A stretch of DNA of 64,000 bases from Melastoma dodecandrum (Eukaryota > Streptophyta > Magnoliopsida > Myrtales > Melastomataceae): positions 5,394,001 through 5,458,000 of the forward strand of contig JARUPY010000473.1 in assembly GCA_029817715.1 (NCBI GenBank), written 5' to 3'. The translations under genes and the position numbers were made by a program. Shown here piece by piece: positions 22,206-33,944 of this stretch (position 1 is its first letter; each line of letters starts with the position of its first letter). The notes beneath the pieces are model-generated. The model worked only from the letters and a program-made list of their open reading frames with translations. It was not told where the DNA came from and ran no database searches.

Positions 22206-22439
22206 TTTCTAATATGAGAAGTGTTGTCCTACAAAGAGCGGGGGACGTTCGGTCGAATGACCATCGGTTAATAGCATTGAAATTTTGCTCAATTATGACT
22301 TCTGATAACTCGGCAGCACCTTACTGTGCTAGATGTAAATTTTTCAGCAACGCCCTGTTACGACTGTTAGGTCCAGCAACAGATTTATGTACCAGAAATC
22401 ACACACAAAGCGTTCCAACAAACCTGCTATAATACCAAT

Positions 22440-24280
22440 TGTTGGATCGTTCAGGTGCACTAAGAGGGGGATGAATTAGTGATTGTCACTTTTTCGGCCT
22501 TAATTAACCTACGTCCATTTTCCACCGTAGAGGTGATTCCACTATATAAATATAATGGGTGCAAATGAGCCTTTTGTACTAGGCGTTTAATTTCTACGAA
22601 GTAAGTTTAGAATCCTTAAAGAAATTGGATATCCCTCCGGGAAAACAATCAGCTCCTCACTCAATGGACACCTTCTCATTTCCAGCAAATTATGCTCACA
22701 CTCAGCAGTAGATAGGTCAAAGGATTTTCCAGACAACACGTTGTCACTTTAGCTTAAGCCTGTCTTATCAAAGTACAAAAATAACGTAGAAGTCACAGTA
22801 ATATAAATCATCACAGAATGATTCCTTATAGTGACAGAACGAGTACTCAAGGAGCAGTCCGTTTTTTATTCACAGCATAGGAATGCTTCAGCACAATTAC
22901 TCATCAGAGTATTTCCACACAACCTTTGTCTCTTCTTAAGATGAGCCTGTAAGCACTCAAAAGACAACCACACAGAGTCACTTAGAACAGAGAAAAGAAA
23001 AGGGGTTGGTTCCTCATATAGCGGAACCTGACTTCTCGCACAGCGAAGTCGGGGTATTCGTCATACACACAGTTCGGACATGCACGGTAACCACAGCCGT
23101 GACTCACTACACTGCACACCTAGTGTCTAGGGTGAAATTTTCAACTCTGACGGCTCCCACGCAACATGCTCTACGGTCCCTCTGAATCAGTTGGTCGAGA
23201 CTTCTGCACGGCACCCCTGCTCGGGAGGACCTCTTTCCACTCTGACGGTGGTCCCAACTCCTGCTCTACCCTGTATGCACGAGAGTACTGGCGCGCTCCG
23301 CAAGTGCGGATCTAACTGCACAATTTCCGTAGGTTCGTGACTTCATTGTGAAAAGACACGACAATAATGCCTCCATGCTAATGGGTTAGCAATTAGTTAG
23401 CGCAATAAGAACATATATTCACTTAGCTTCCGTTAGACGATTCGTCAGCCGCTCGTTAAACGTACTGAGGACACACAATACCTCTCAAGACGACCAAGTC
23501 AACACACAGCCCTTGGCATTCTTACACGCAATTGCGAGGGATAAGAACCCGACGATCACTTAATACCTTCCGTTCTCCGTCAAATCACACATATCACACA
23601 GCCTTAGAGCTTCACATTGATCACACGGGCTTTGGTAAAAACATTTTGATCGTGTAACCAAGGCTGGGATATATGGAGGAAAACGTCAAGAGAGTGTCCA
23701 GATTCATTTGGCAATCCCATTGATCTGTTTCCATAATTTCAGTGAATCAGACAAATCTGATCGAGTACCTGCTCAATGGTCGCTTCAAAGGAGATTTAAA
23801 GTTCTCAAATGGCCACTTCCCAAAGTTAATTAATTTCATCCGAATTAAATAATTTAAATACCATAGATATATATAATTGACCTAACAACAATTATATCAG
23901 ATTAATTATTGAAATCAAATCATAATTTAAAATTATTTGGTTTTACGACCAACCCTTTACAGCGTAACGTTGCTGAAGATGATTAAAAGCTTCCATAAAA
24001 TATTTTATTTCCAAATCTTAACTTGAAAAGCTAATATTATAATTTTGAGTTGTCTAAACAGATTATTTGGAACGTCCAATTCAAATTCAATGTATTTAGA
24101 CATCTCAAAATATAACATAAATAGGAAATATTTATTTCCATATTTTCAGGTGACAAGCATAACAAGACAGTAGCAGCTTGCTGTAAAGTAGCAACATATT
24201 GTTCACGGTAACTGCTGCTGAGTAACACTTTGCTCAAACTAATTACGAAGGATTTTCTCTTTTTAATGAATGAAAAACAA
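22440..24280 (-). repeat. 5' LTR of the SIRE-like element (truncated)
   Basis: Starts TGTTGGATCGTTC next to the primer site at 22428-22439. It has an internal deletion of about 190 bp near its left end compared with 14963 onward, and its outer end is lost at about 24280. Confidence 0.75.
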
Positions 24281-24289
24281 TGATGTTTT

Positions 24290-27200
24290 ACTTATTTGAA
24301 CTCTATGAAATAGGCTCTCTTTCTATGCAGGACAAGTATTATGATGTGCTTTTATGATCATTCAGGCTTCTTGTCGAATCACTGCCAACATAACCCATCA
24401 TATCATCCTCATATTCTTTATTATTTTTAAGTCTAACCTTCCGTGTGCCTTGAGGTAGCGTAGATACCTTTCGATTGTTGTGAAATGAGCCTTACGAGTT
24501 GCTCATGAATCTAGACAACAAACTTACAAAATGAACAATATTAGTCTGTGTGTGAATGATATAGATAAGGGAACCCTTCAGACTTCTGTAGAGTCTTTTT
24601 TATAGCTTCTCATTTTGTGATATTAAAGCAGAAACTGACTTTATATTCTCCATACGAAATTTCTTCAAAAGATTTGCAATGTACTTCTTTTGCGAGATGA
24701 CAATCTCTAATTTCTTATGATTTACTTGAAATCTAAAATGATACTTCATCAAGCCAAGATCTGCCTGCTCGAATTCTTCTATCATGACTTCCTTGAACTT
24801 CTGCATCAAGCTTCAGTTAGTGCTAGTGTAAATCAAACCATTTACAAAGGGACATGCTATCAATTCTACAATTCCACACTCTTGTTCTTGTTTCAAACCA
24901 TATAGAGCCTTCTGAAGTTTGTAAACTTTATCTTCTCTGCCCTTCATCGAAAATCCATGTGGTTGCTCTATGTAAACTTCCTCTAGTAGTACTCCATTCA
25001 TAAATGCTAACTTGACATCAACTTAGAATACTTCAAGCTTCTTCTGAGGTGTAATAGGTAGAACAACATGGATTATCTCCACCATTGCTACATTAGTAAT
25101 AGTTTCTGCAAAATCAACAGTGGGCTTCTGTGAATATTCTTTTGTTCCTAGACAAGATTTATGCTTTTGCACACTTCCATCTTGATTGTATTTGAGCTTG
25201 TAGACCCACTTCAATTTGATAGCTTGTGTTCCTTTTGGGAGATTGACCAAGGCCCACGTGTCATTCTTCTATATAGAATTCATCTCCTCATTCATGAAAT
25301 TTCTCCATTTTTTTAAGTGCCTCTTCAAAGTTTTGTGGCTCAAATGCAACCAGAGCAAAATTAGCCTACTCATGAATTTCAGTCAATAATCGATATCTCT
25401 TAGAGGTGCTTCTTCGATAGAACCTTTTGCATCTGGAATGATTATGGAGAAACTAGTTTTTGTTGTTTCAACAGGTTTATATACTGAAGCTTTTGTTGCT
25501 GCTTTCGTAAACCAGAACGTTTGAGCTATAGAAGACTCTTCATCCCACTTCAAACCTACAAATTCATAAAAAAATAATATCTCTCAATATAACTAACTTG
25601 TTAGTATTCGAATTGTATTGACAATATCCCTTCGATTTTTCAGTATAGTAAATACAATTCAACTTCTCACATTTTTCATCAAACTTGTCACTTCTTTAAT
25701 AAGGTATGAGTGCATATCTGATGCACCCAAATACTTTCAAATGATCCGCCATGTGTTTCCTTACGTGCCATTCTTCATATTGTGAGTTGTTCGTAATCAC
25801 CTTTGTATGGGAACAATTCAAAAGGTAGAGAAATGTATTAACACCTTTTACTTAAACTTTGTTTGGAAGGCATATTCCCTTCCACATACTTTTGGTCATC
25901 TCTACTATGGTTCTTCTGGGACTTCATTCCGATGTGAAGAATACTACACAATCAAGTGTCTTTAAATCCCCTTCATTGGCAATAATTCAAGAATGGTATT
26001 GACAAAAACTTTCATCCACGATTTTTTTCTCAATGTCTTAATCATGTATTATTTTTAATCAATTATAAGTTCTTTGAACTTCACGAAGGTAGTGAAAGCT
26101 TACGACATCCTCTCAAGAAAATAAGGTCCAATCATTCTAGTAAGATCGTCTACAAACAATAAAAAATATCTTATGTTGCTGAGAGATGAAGTTTGAATTG
26201 GTCCTCAAATGTCCACATGAACCGGCTCGAGATGGGCTTGAGCTTTTCATGATGTGTTCGGGAATATGAGACGATGATACTTTCTAAAGACATATCCTTC
26301 ATTCTGCATCTTTCATGAAAGGTAGTCTGACCACCGTTCATTCTACTTCAACAAAGCTAGGCTTTTTCGATTCAAATGACGATACCTGATGTGCCATAAA
26401 TGAGAATCATCTGCAATCTCATTTTTGAGAATAACATTACTGCAAGCATTCATCCTTAAGGAGAACAAATTATTGGATGTCATCTTCATGACAACGACCT
26501 TATTTGAGTTTGTTATCTCGCATTGACCTTTTATACGACCAACTTACACCCTCTTAATCATATGTCCTACACTTCGTAGGTTTTGGGCGATTCTTGGAGT
26601 GTAGAAGTCATCATGCATCCTCTTTTGTCGACCTTCTACACTGAATAACGAAACAATACATTTTCCTTCTATTTTTAGCTTCTTGTTATCTCTAAGTTCC
26701 AAGAGAGAGTTGTACTTCTCATCAAGCTCCACAAAGTCTTCTTGATCCATGTGACATGGTTATTATAACCACGATCGAGGAACCGTATCTTATTCATATT
26801 GCACGAAGTTAAAGAAAGAATAAAAAAACTTTAAACTATTCATTTTCCTTAGAGAAATTTATCGAGCTTATATCATCATGCTTCGGTTCACTCTTCTGCT
26901 ATTTATCTTTGTACTAGTATTGTGATCGGAATGTGTTGGGAATTTGCATCTCTTGCATCAAATATGATAATTTTTGTTTCATGGTTGTGCTTTCTACAGA
27001 TGCAACATCCAACTTTCGCTTCTCCATATCCACTTTTGTGCTGACCTTATGGCTGTCCTTTTGCATAGCATCTGCCCCTATCACTAGACATATCACCACG
27101 TTCTTTGTCTTAGGACCTTTCGTTATTTATAGAATGTTCTTGCTTCTGCTCAGAAACATTCAACTTCGCTTGAAATGCATGCTCCACCGAGGTTGTGTAC

Positions 27201-27920
27201 TTGGTTACTCGCTTCTCATGAGCTTCGAGAGAATCCATCAATTAGTATATGGAAAATTCTATGAGATCTTTTACCTCTTTAATCACGGTTAACACATACT
27301 TAACTTATGTGGCAAGTTTGTAAGGGTTTTCTCTACGACTTTTTGATACGATATAATTTCTCCGCAACTCTTCTACTGTTTGAGTATTGCTACAATCCTT
27401 GAGTAATGTTTGACAATTATTGCGTCTTTCATGGACAAATTGTCGAAATCTCTCCAAAGGTTTGCATTTTTATAGAAATCACATTCGGCGATTCTTTGAA
27501 CTCCTTCTTTAGGATCTCTTATATCACATTCACTTTCTTCAGGCCAATTATCCTTGGGTATATGGTTTTGCGTATAGATTGTTGCATAATTTGCAGTTCC
27601 ATGATATTTTCATGATGTTCTCTTTATACGCCTTGTGTTATGCTCAGCTTCTATAGGAACATTGACACCTCCAGCAGGAGCGCTGCCACCTTCTGGGAAA
27701 GAGTTGTTGCCTTATGGAGCTTCTTTGTGGCCTTCATCCATAAGTTTTCATAGATGTTGTAAAAGGATAATGGTCTCCATACGAGAACTCTACTATTTAA
27801 AGTGTTCACAATAAAAAATAAGGATTTGGTTGGGAGAATAAATGAAGAATATGTTGCCAACGTATATAGAATTGACCTTATATACTCGGATATCAAACCT
27901 TTTTACCCTCTGATATCAAA
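24290..27920 (-). mobile_element. Dead Ty1/copia retrotransposon, minus strand
   Basis: Copia pol blocks run right to left. A gag end is near 27100-27290 (EAHEKRVTKYTTSVEHAFQA). GAG-pre-integrase is near 26544-26750 (RMHDDFYTPRIAQNL). Integrase fragments lie at about 25700-26330 (EWHVRKHMADHLKVFGCIRY). RT spans 24600-25250 (TQAIKLKWVYKLKYNQDGSV, VYIEQPHGFSMKGREDKVYK, LQKALYGLKQEQE, EEFEQADLGLMKYHFRFQV). The RT catalytic box, normally YVDD, reads FVNG. Stops are frequent. A weak primer-site-like sequence (minus TTTGATATCAGAG) lies at 27908-27920. LTRs could not be delimited. Confidence 0.75.
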
Positions 27921-28492
27921 CTATTTAGGAGTTACACGTGAAATGATTGGATAGGTAGGTGTAGGTGCGAACACAACATTGATTCTCTATTACTAACAAC
28001 CTTTTATAAAATAGTTGAACGTTGTGCAAAACTGCTACACCTACGAGGACTAAATATTTGAGTGGAGTTTATGAGTTTAGGCTGCGAAATGGTTTCTTGC
28101 GCTTCTTCTTAATGTGAAATATTACACATTTTACTTATAAAAAAAAAATATTACACATTACTCTATTTACAAAAGGAGGTGTGAAAACCGTCTAAATTCG
28201 ACCGTAAAAAGTTTTTTAATAACTTAACTATCACATATATGACCTTATTAAATAGGTTCATGTACATTTTCAAATGGTGTTCGTGAAATTTTATTTCATA
28301 GACGATTTCTTTAATGTTGTTAGGATCATTATTTCCCCTCGGATACACTTTCCCTTAACAAATTACTTTAATAATCGTGCAACATGCTGGAGAGGAGATT
28401 TCCGACAGGATTTGACAAATCCTTCACAACTAAAACTTCCCTACTTTCCAAAAAGGAAAAGAAAAAAAAAAACCAAAAAGGAGATAATAATA
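27921..28492. other. Intergenic DNA, 3' flank of beta-carotene hydroxylase
   Basis: AT-rich sequence with an A-rich run just before the gene end (28450-28475). May include the LTR of the dead copia element on its left side. Nothing else recognised. Confidence 0.4.
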
Positions 28493-30041
28493 TCAATGAG
28501 GTTGAGCAGATGATGATGTGTTGTCTGATTTTATCCGTCGATTGATTTCCTTCTCCAACTCTTCATTCCCCCCAACTTCCTCCAATTCCTGCGCCAACAA
28601 ACGCAATTCCGAAGTCAACGACCACTCGAGATCATGGCAGATGTAGAACAGGAGCAGGGGACCAACCTTAGGTCCCAGGAACAGCCCGTACGGGACTCCC
28701 CCGAACTTGTCCGAATGATGCAGCTGAACACAAACAACGGCACCAAGGATTACTACCATGTCCTCACATGTTTGCGATGCGCGGAGTATACGCCCATTTA
28801 CGTTACCTGGTGCGCCGCTGCCACCTTCCTTAAGTAAGGGACGTTTGCGATCGGTCCGACGGGGAACCTCTTGTGGACCAGACCATCATGTACGAACATG
28901 TAAGCTATACCGAACACCGTGATCCCTAGTCCCTGGATTCATTAGTCGAATGAAAACCACGTTTCGGACGGAGATTATCCCTAGCTAAAAACGATCGTTA
29001 ATCCTTCTCTCTGATGATCTACGGCCTAGGGTAACTGGAAAACAAGTGGCGGTACAGAAGTAGGATTCATGTGCTTACTCCGCCGAAGCAGAGTCCCGGC
29101 ACCAGCCCCTTGTGGAAGAATCCGTAGGAGAAGAGGGCCATGGCCGGAACCGCGTTGATGATCGCAAACACATCATTGAGCTCAAAGGGGCCGTCCCTAG
29201 GCCGGTGGTGCGACTGTAAAGCAAGTGCCAGTTCATGTAAGAAGAAGAAAGGAGCCCGAAGAAGAAGAGGAAGAGGTGTAGGATGAGAGCCGGATCAGAG
29301 ACGCACCTCGTGCATGTTCCAAAGGGAGGCGTGCCAGAGAGCTTTGTGCGCCCATCTTGCCCAAAATTCCATCCCCACCTGAACCAGAGGAAATCGATGA
29401 GAATTCAAATTGATGAATGCGCTCATTCTGAAACGATTACTGATCAATCCGACTCAGGGCTGCGAAAACAGAGGGGAGGAGAGGTTTTCCTACCGCGGCA
29501 CCCACAGAGAGCGCGAATGTACCGAACATTTCCACCAGAGGAACTTCTCCTCCCTATCAACAAACATTCCCAATACTAAGGTCGGAGTGCTCCGACTGAA
29601 GAATTGCAGGAAGGATGGAAGGAACGAACAAACGAATGAACTAATTGTAGGGAATCGTTTCCTAACCTCCATATGCCAGGAGAATCTGTAGTACACAGCC
29701 AGGACGGCCATAGAAGTGATCCCGAAGCTCGACATCACGGCAGCCACGAGGTACGTGACCCTCTCCGACCTCTTCCTAGCAAGCCTCTCCTCCGCACGAG
29801 CCACTGAATCGCTCGGCACTACCTCGGAAGTTTCCTCGGCCAGAGAATCCACGACGGTGGGGGGGACCGAAACGCGGTTCCTCTCCTCGATGACGTAGCA
29901 GACGGTGGTCAGCAGGGCTCTCCTCCTGGAGCGGTAGAAGGGAGTAAAGGAGTTGCTGCAAGGGAGGAGGGAAGGGGAAGAGGAACGGGGGAGGGGCTTG
30001 AAGCTGAGGTGGGTGTGGGCGGCGGATAGAGCAACCGCCAT
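28493..30041 (-). CDS. BCH: Beta-carotene 3-hydroxylase, plastid (non-heme di-iron)
   Basis: Hydroxylates the beta-rings of beta-carotene to make zeaxanthin via beta-cryptoxanthin, in plastid membranes with ferredoxin as electron donor. Seven exons on the minus strand: 29667-30041, 29494-29553, 29307-29378, 29079-29213, 28807-28932, 28667-28723, 28493-28588. All junctions are GT-AG and in frame, giving 306 aa, the usual length. The N-terminus is a Ser/Pro-rich transit peptide followed by ERLARKRSERVTYLVAAVMS and membrane helices. All four iron-binding histidine motifs are present: HKALWH, HESHH (across the exon 3-4 border), HDGLVH and HQLHH (across the exon 5-6 border). The start MAVALSA is preferred over an in-frame ATG 39 bases upstream, which lies in a C-rich leader. 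The gene looks functional. Arabidopsis homologues are BCH1 (At4g25700) and BCH2 (At5g52570). Confidence 0.97.
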
Positions 30042-30576
30042 GGTGATTTGGGGGGGGGGGGGGGAGGGGGGGAAGGACAAGGGAGTGGATTCGAGAATTT
30101 GATGCTGGAGGACGAGGTTGTAAGAATCACATCAACGGGAAAGTCAAGTGTAACGTTCCGCTGGTATGGAGGGGGGAGCTATTAATAACCAGGAGACGGA
30201 GAGAGGACGCGGGTTTGTGATTTTTTTTTTTTTTTTTTTAATGGCCGAAGTGTCAGTTGATGATGTCTTTTACTGGTAGGGATGGCAGAGTCGTGGTTCA
30301 GCGGGGGTGTTCGTAGGGGCCAAATGGGGTCGGGAAATGGAGTTTGATGTGTGGTTGTGCAGACGGCGACACATTTCCTTGTTTTTCTTTCTTTTAAAAA
30401 AAGACCGGAAGATGAAGAATGTGAGGCTTCACAGCAGACAAACAGCTCGCAGCAAATCCCACGTCCACGTCCTCCTAAAAATCTCCGCGATTTGGGCCCA
30501 AACTCTGGCCCATTAAATGCAACCCCGATGGAGTGATGAATCTCGTGAGGCCCAAAAACCATGCGTGATTAGGAAA

Positions 30577-30607
30577 GGAACATTCGAGAGAGACGAGAAA
30601 GTTCTCG
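30577..30607 (+). promoter_or_regulatory. Heat-shock elements upstream of HSP90
   Basis: GGAACATTCGAGAGA contains the alternating pattern GAA-nn-TTC-nn-GAg, and a few bases on GAAAGTTCTCG repeats GAA-nn-TTC. Together they form a compound site for heat-shock factors, 80-110 bp before the TATA box. A further TTCCAGAA lies at 30740-30747, probably in the leader. Confidence 0.7.
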
Positions 30608-30688
30608 GCTAATCCAGATTCCCGCGCGCTTCCTGCATGCCTTTGCTTTGGTCCCCTCCTCGAACTATTCAGAAATTCCTTTCCCCCA

Positions 30689-30698
30689 CTATTTAAAG
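30689..30698 (+). promoter_or_regulatory. TATA box of HSP90
   Basis: CTATTTAAAG lies about 105 bp before the ATG, which would place transcription start near 30725. It follows the heat-shock elements at the expected distance. Confidence 0.6.
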
Positions 30699-30802
30699 GA
30701 ATCCCTCCCAATGTCAATCCTCCGTCTACAGGAGAAAGATTCCAGAAGCGAACGCGAAGCTATAATCCTTTCGTTACAACCACAACGACCTTCCAGGAGC
30801 CA

Positions 30803-33423
30803 ATGGCGGACGTGCAGATGGCCGATGCTGAGACCTTCGCCTTTCAGGCGGAGATCAACCAGCTCCTAAGCCTAATCATCAACACCTTCTACAGCAACAA
30901 GGAGATCTTCCTCCGCGAACTCATCAGCAATGCCTCCGACGTACGTTAATCCTCTTCCCCCCCCCCCCTGTTGCGTTGGATCGCCTGCTTGTCATGGTTG
31001 TTGTTCTGCTGGTTCTGAGTCTCGGATGTTTCCTTGCCGTTTGACCGATTTGCAGGCCCTGGACAAGATTCGATACGAGAGCCTGACTGACAAGAGCAAG
31101 CTCGATGCCCAGCCAGAGTTGTTCATCAGGCTTGTCCCCGACAAGGTCAACAAGACTCTCTCCATCATCGATAGCGGCATCGGCATGACCAAAGCTGGTA
31201 GCTACCGCTTTGTGAATTCTACTCGTGCCGATTTTTTTTTGTTGGTGGATCTGCTGGTATTGACCTCGGAGTTGTGGTGTTTGTGATGTGATCAGACCTT
31301 GTCAACAATTTGGGCACGATTGCGAGGTCTGGCACCAAGGAATTCATGGAGGCCTTGCAGGCAGGGGCAGATGTCAGCATGATTGGCCAATTTGGTGTCG
31401 GGTTCTACTCCGCTTACCTGGTTGCAGAGAAAGTTATCGTCACATCCAAGCACAATGATGATGAGCAGTACATTTGGGAGTCGCAGGCTGGTGGATCGTT
31501 CACCATCACAAGAGATGTTAGCGGTGAGCAGCTTGGCAGGGGAACCAAGATTACCCTTTTCCTCAAGGAGGACCAGGTTAGTTCTTTGCTGCAACTACCT
31601 AGTGAGCTGATTGTACGTCTAGGTGTTGCTGCGAGGATCCAAATAGATATTGCTCTATATAGCTGTCAGAAGTGAATATCCGTGACATCATCGGAAATAG
31701 ACCAGCCCTGCAGTTTGTATTGTTGTTGTTAGATATGCTTAAGGCTTCTGGTGATGAGTCCGGGGAGCAGTGTTTGGCTTGAATCCTGTGTATAGATGAG
31801 TTATGTGTTCTTTCAGTTGATGATGGTAATAATGGTTGCCGATCCTCTACATCTTTTGATTTTCTTTAGTTGGAATACCTTGAGGAAAGGAGAATCAAAG
31901 ACCTCGTGAAGAAACACTCCGAGTTCATCAGCTACCCAATTTACCTGTGGACTGAGAAAACAACCGAGAAGGAAATAAGTGACGATGAGGATGATGAGCC
32001 CAAGAAGGAAGAGGGGGACGTGGAGGATGTCGATGAGGAGAAGGAGGAGAAGAAATCTAAGAAGAAGAAGATCAAGGAGGTGTCTCACGAGTGGCAACTC
32101 ATCAACAAGCAGAAACCCATCTGGATGAGGAAGCCAGAGGAAATCACCAAGGAGGAATATGCTTCCTTCTACAAAAGCATTACCAATGACTGGGAAGATC
32201 ACCTGGCCGTGAAGCACTTCTCTGTGGAGGGCCAGCTCGAGTTCAAGGCCATCCTCTTTGTACCAAAACGGGCACCATTCGATCTCTTTGACACACGTAA
32301 GAAGATGAACAACATCAAGTTGTATGTCAGGAGGGTGTTCATCATGGATAACTGTGAGGAGCTCATTCCGGAGTACCTCGGCTTCATCAAAGGAGTTGTC
32401 GATTCTGATGACTTGCCACTTAACATCTCCCGGGAAATGCTGCAGCAGAACAAGATTCTCAAGGTTATCAGGAAGAACATTGTCAAGAAATGTATTGAAA
32501 TGTTCAATGAGATTGCCGAGAATAAGGAGGATTACAACAAATTCTATGAAGCTTTCTCGAAGAACTTGAAGTTGGGTATCCACGAGGACAGCCAGAACAG
32601 GGCTAAGCTTGCTGATTTGCACCGATACCATTCGACGAAGAGTGGTGATGAATTGACGAGCCTGAAGGATTATGTCACCAGAATGAAGGAGTGTCAGAAG
32701 GATATTTACTACATCACCGGTGAGAGCAAGAAGGCAGTGGAGAACTCCCCCTTCCTAGAGCGACTCAAGAAGAAGGGCTATGAGGTGTTGTTCATGGTTG
32801 ATGCAATTGATGAATATGCCGTGGGCCAGTTGAAAGAGTATGATGGCAAGAAACTTGTCTCTGCCACAAAGGAGGGATTGAAACTCGAGGACGAGACGAA
32901 GGAGGAGAAGAAGAAAAGGGAGGAGAAGGAAAAATCCTTTGAAGAACTGTGCAAAGTCATAAAGGACATTTTGGGAGAGAAAGTGGAGAAGGTTGTGGTA
33001 TCCGACAGGATTGTGGATTCACCATGTTGCTTGGTCACTGGGGAATACGGATGGACTGCAAACATGGAAAGGATCATGAAAGCCCAGGCTCTCAGGGACA
33101 GTAGCATGAGTTCTTACATGTCGAGCAAGAAGACCATGGAGATCAATCCTGATAACGGCATAATGGAGGAACTGAGGAAGAGGGCAGAAGCAGACAAGAA
33201 TGATAAATCTGTAAAGGACCTCGTGCTGTTGCTCTTCGAAACCGCTCTCCTGACTTCTGGCTTCAGCCTGGATGAGCCCAACACCTTCGCCGCGAGAATA
33301 CACAGGATGTTGAAACTTGGCCTGAGCATCGACGACGAGGAAGAAACGGCAGGAGATGATGCAGACATGCCATCCCTGGAAGATGCTGCCGCGGAGGAGA
33401 GCAAGATGGAGGAAGTCGACTAA
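30803..33423 (+). CDS. HSP90: Cytosolic HSP90 molecular chaperone
   Basis: ATP-driven chaperone dimer that folds kinases, receptors and NLR immune proteins with co-chaperones. Four exons: 30803-30940, 31056-31197, 31296-31576, 31870-33423, all GT-AG and in frame, 704 aa. N-terminal GHKL ATPase domain has the ATP-binding region ([33 protein letters not shown]). A charged Glu/Lys linker follows near residues 220-265. The middle domain has [14 protein letters not shown] and [11 protein letters not shown]. The C-terminal dimer domain ends in MEEVD, the TPR-co-chaperone docking signal that marks the cytosolic form. The exon layout and upstream heat-shock elements match the heat-inducible HSP90.1/HSP81-1 type (At5g52640) better than the constitutive copies, but that assignment is inference. 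The reading frame is intact. Confidence 0.97.
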
Positions 33424-33944
33424 GCTCTCCCTCAACAGAGCGAAGTTTCAAATTTTCCTGATGTATATGAGGTCTGAGAAATCGTTGAGTCGAGTCAAAC
33501 TCTGTTAGTGAAGTGCAACTAAATATGTTTGGTTTTGTTCTACTGTCGAAGGGAACGTCAGTGATCAGCTTTGTTCAAAGTTTAGTGGCATTCTTCATTC
33601 TCTAGTCCACATCCACTAACTCTCTTTCGTACGATAGAAAGCCACTGTCTTGATCAACCAAATTGAAATTGGCAACTGGTATGAAACATGGAAAGAGCGG
33701 ATGCGTGCCTTGGGAGGATGACACGGCATCAATTTCAGGAGAAGGAATTGGCGATGCATCCTTTCACTTGCATTTAGTCGTGACCCCCTGATTTGTGTGA
33801 TAACAAAAAAGAAGAAATTTCAGTGGAATTGGTCCTCTCTCTTTGGTCTTCTGGGTGGGTTGGGTGGATTGCCGAGCAACTCCCCTCCCTCCGCATTTGC
33901 AAACACAATACCTTTGCCCCAATCGAATTCGTCTGAATTAAACC
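33424..33944. other. HSP90 3' flank and SARD4-like 5' flank
   Basis: About 520 bp. The left part should be the HSP90 3' UTR; the right part is the leader of the next gene. No clear promoter box was recognised. Confidence 0.5.

Larger units (their letters stand above)
14963..24280 (-). mobile_element. SIRE-like Ty1/copia LTR retrotransposon, minus strand, defective
   Basis: LTRs start at 14963 and 22440 (plus-strand TGTTGGATC). Left of the right LTR the minus strand reads ATTGGTATTATAGC, an eroded initiator-Met primer site. Next to the left LTR a purine tract (AAAAAAGGGGGA on the minus strand, 17803-17814) marks the other end. Going leftward on the minus strand: gag with UBN2 domain and CCHC knuckles, protease, RNase H, then an extra ORF after pol, a layout typical of SIRE/Maximus elements. 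Integrase and most of RT are deleted between about 20340 and 20600. The outer end of the right LTR is cut off at about 24280, where another dead copia element begins. All frames carry stops. Confidence 0.85.
30042..30802. promoter_or_regulatory. Divergent promoter region of BCH and HSP90
   Basis: 761 bp between two start codons pointing away from each other. It holds a G homopolymer at about 30050-30062 next to BCH, a T run at about 30223-30239, heat-shock elements at 30577-30607 and a TATA box at 30689-30698. The heat-shock elements are nearer to HSP90. Whether they also touch BCH expression cannot be told. Confidence 0.7.

Noticed and set aside
30042..30080. Upstream in-frame ATG for beta-carotene hydroxylase (MSFPPSPPPPQIT)
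   Set aside because: Adds a C-run-encoded Pro stretch not expected in the family; MAVALSA at 30041 is a normal transit-peptide start.
31813..32631. 272-codon ORF antisense to HSP90 exon 4
   Set aside because: A shadow of the strongly coding plus strand (Leu-rich opposite of Lys/Glu codons); no independent homology.
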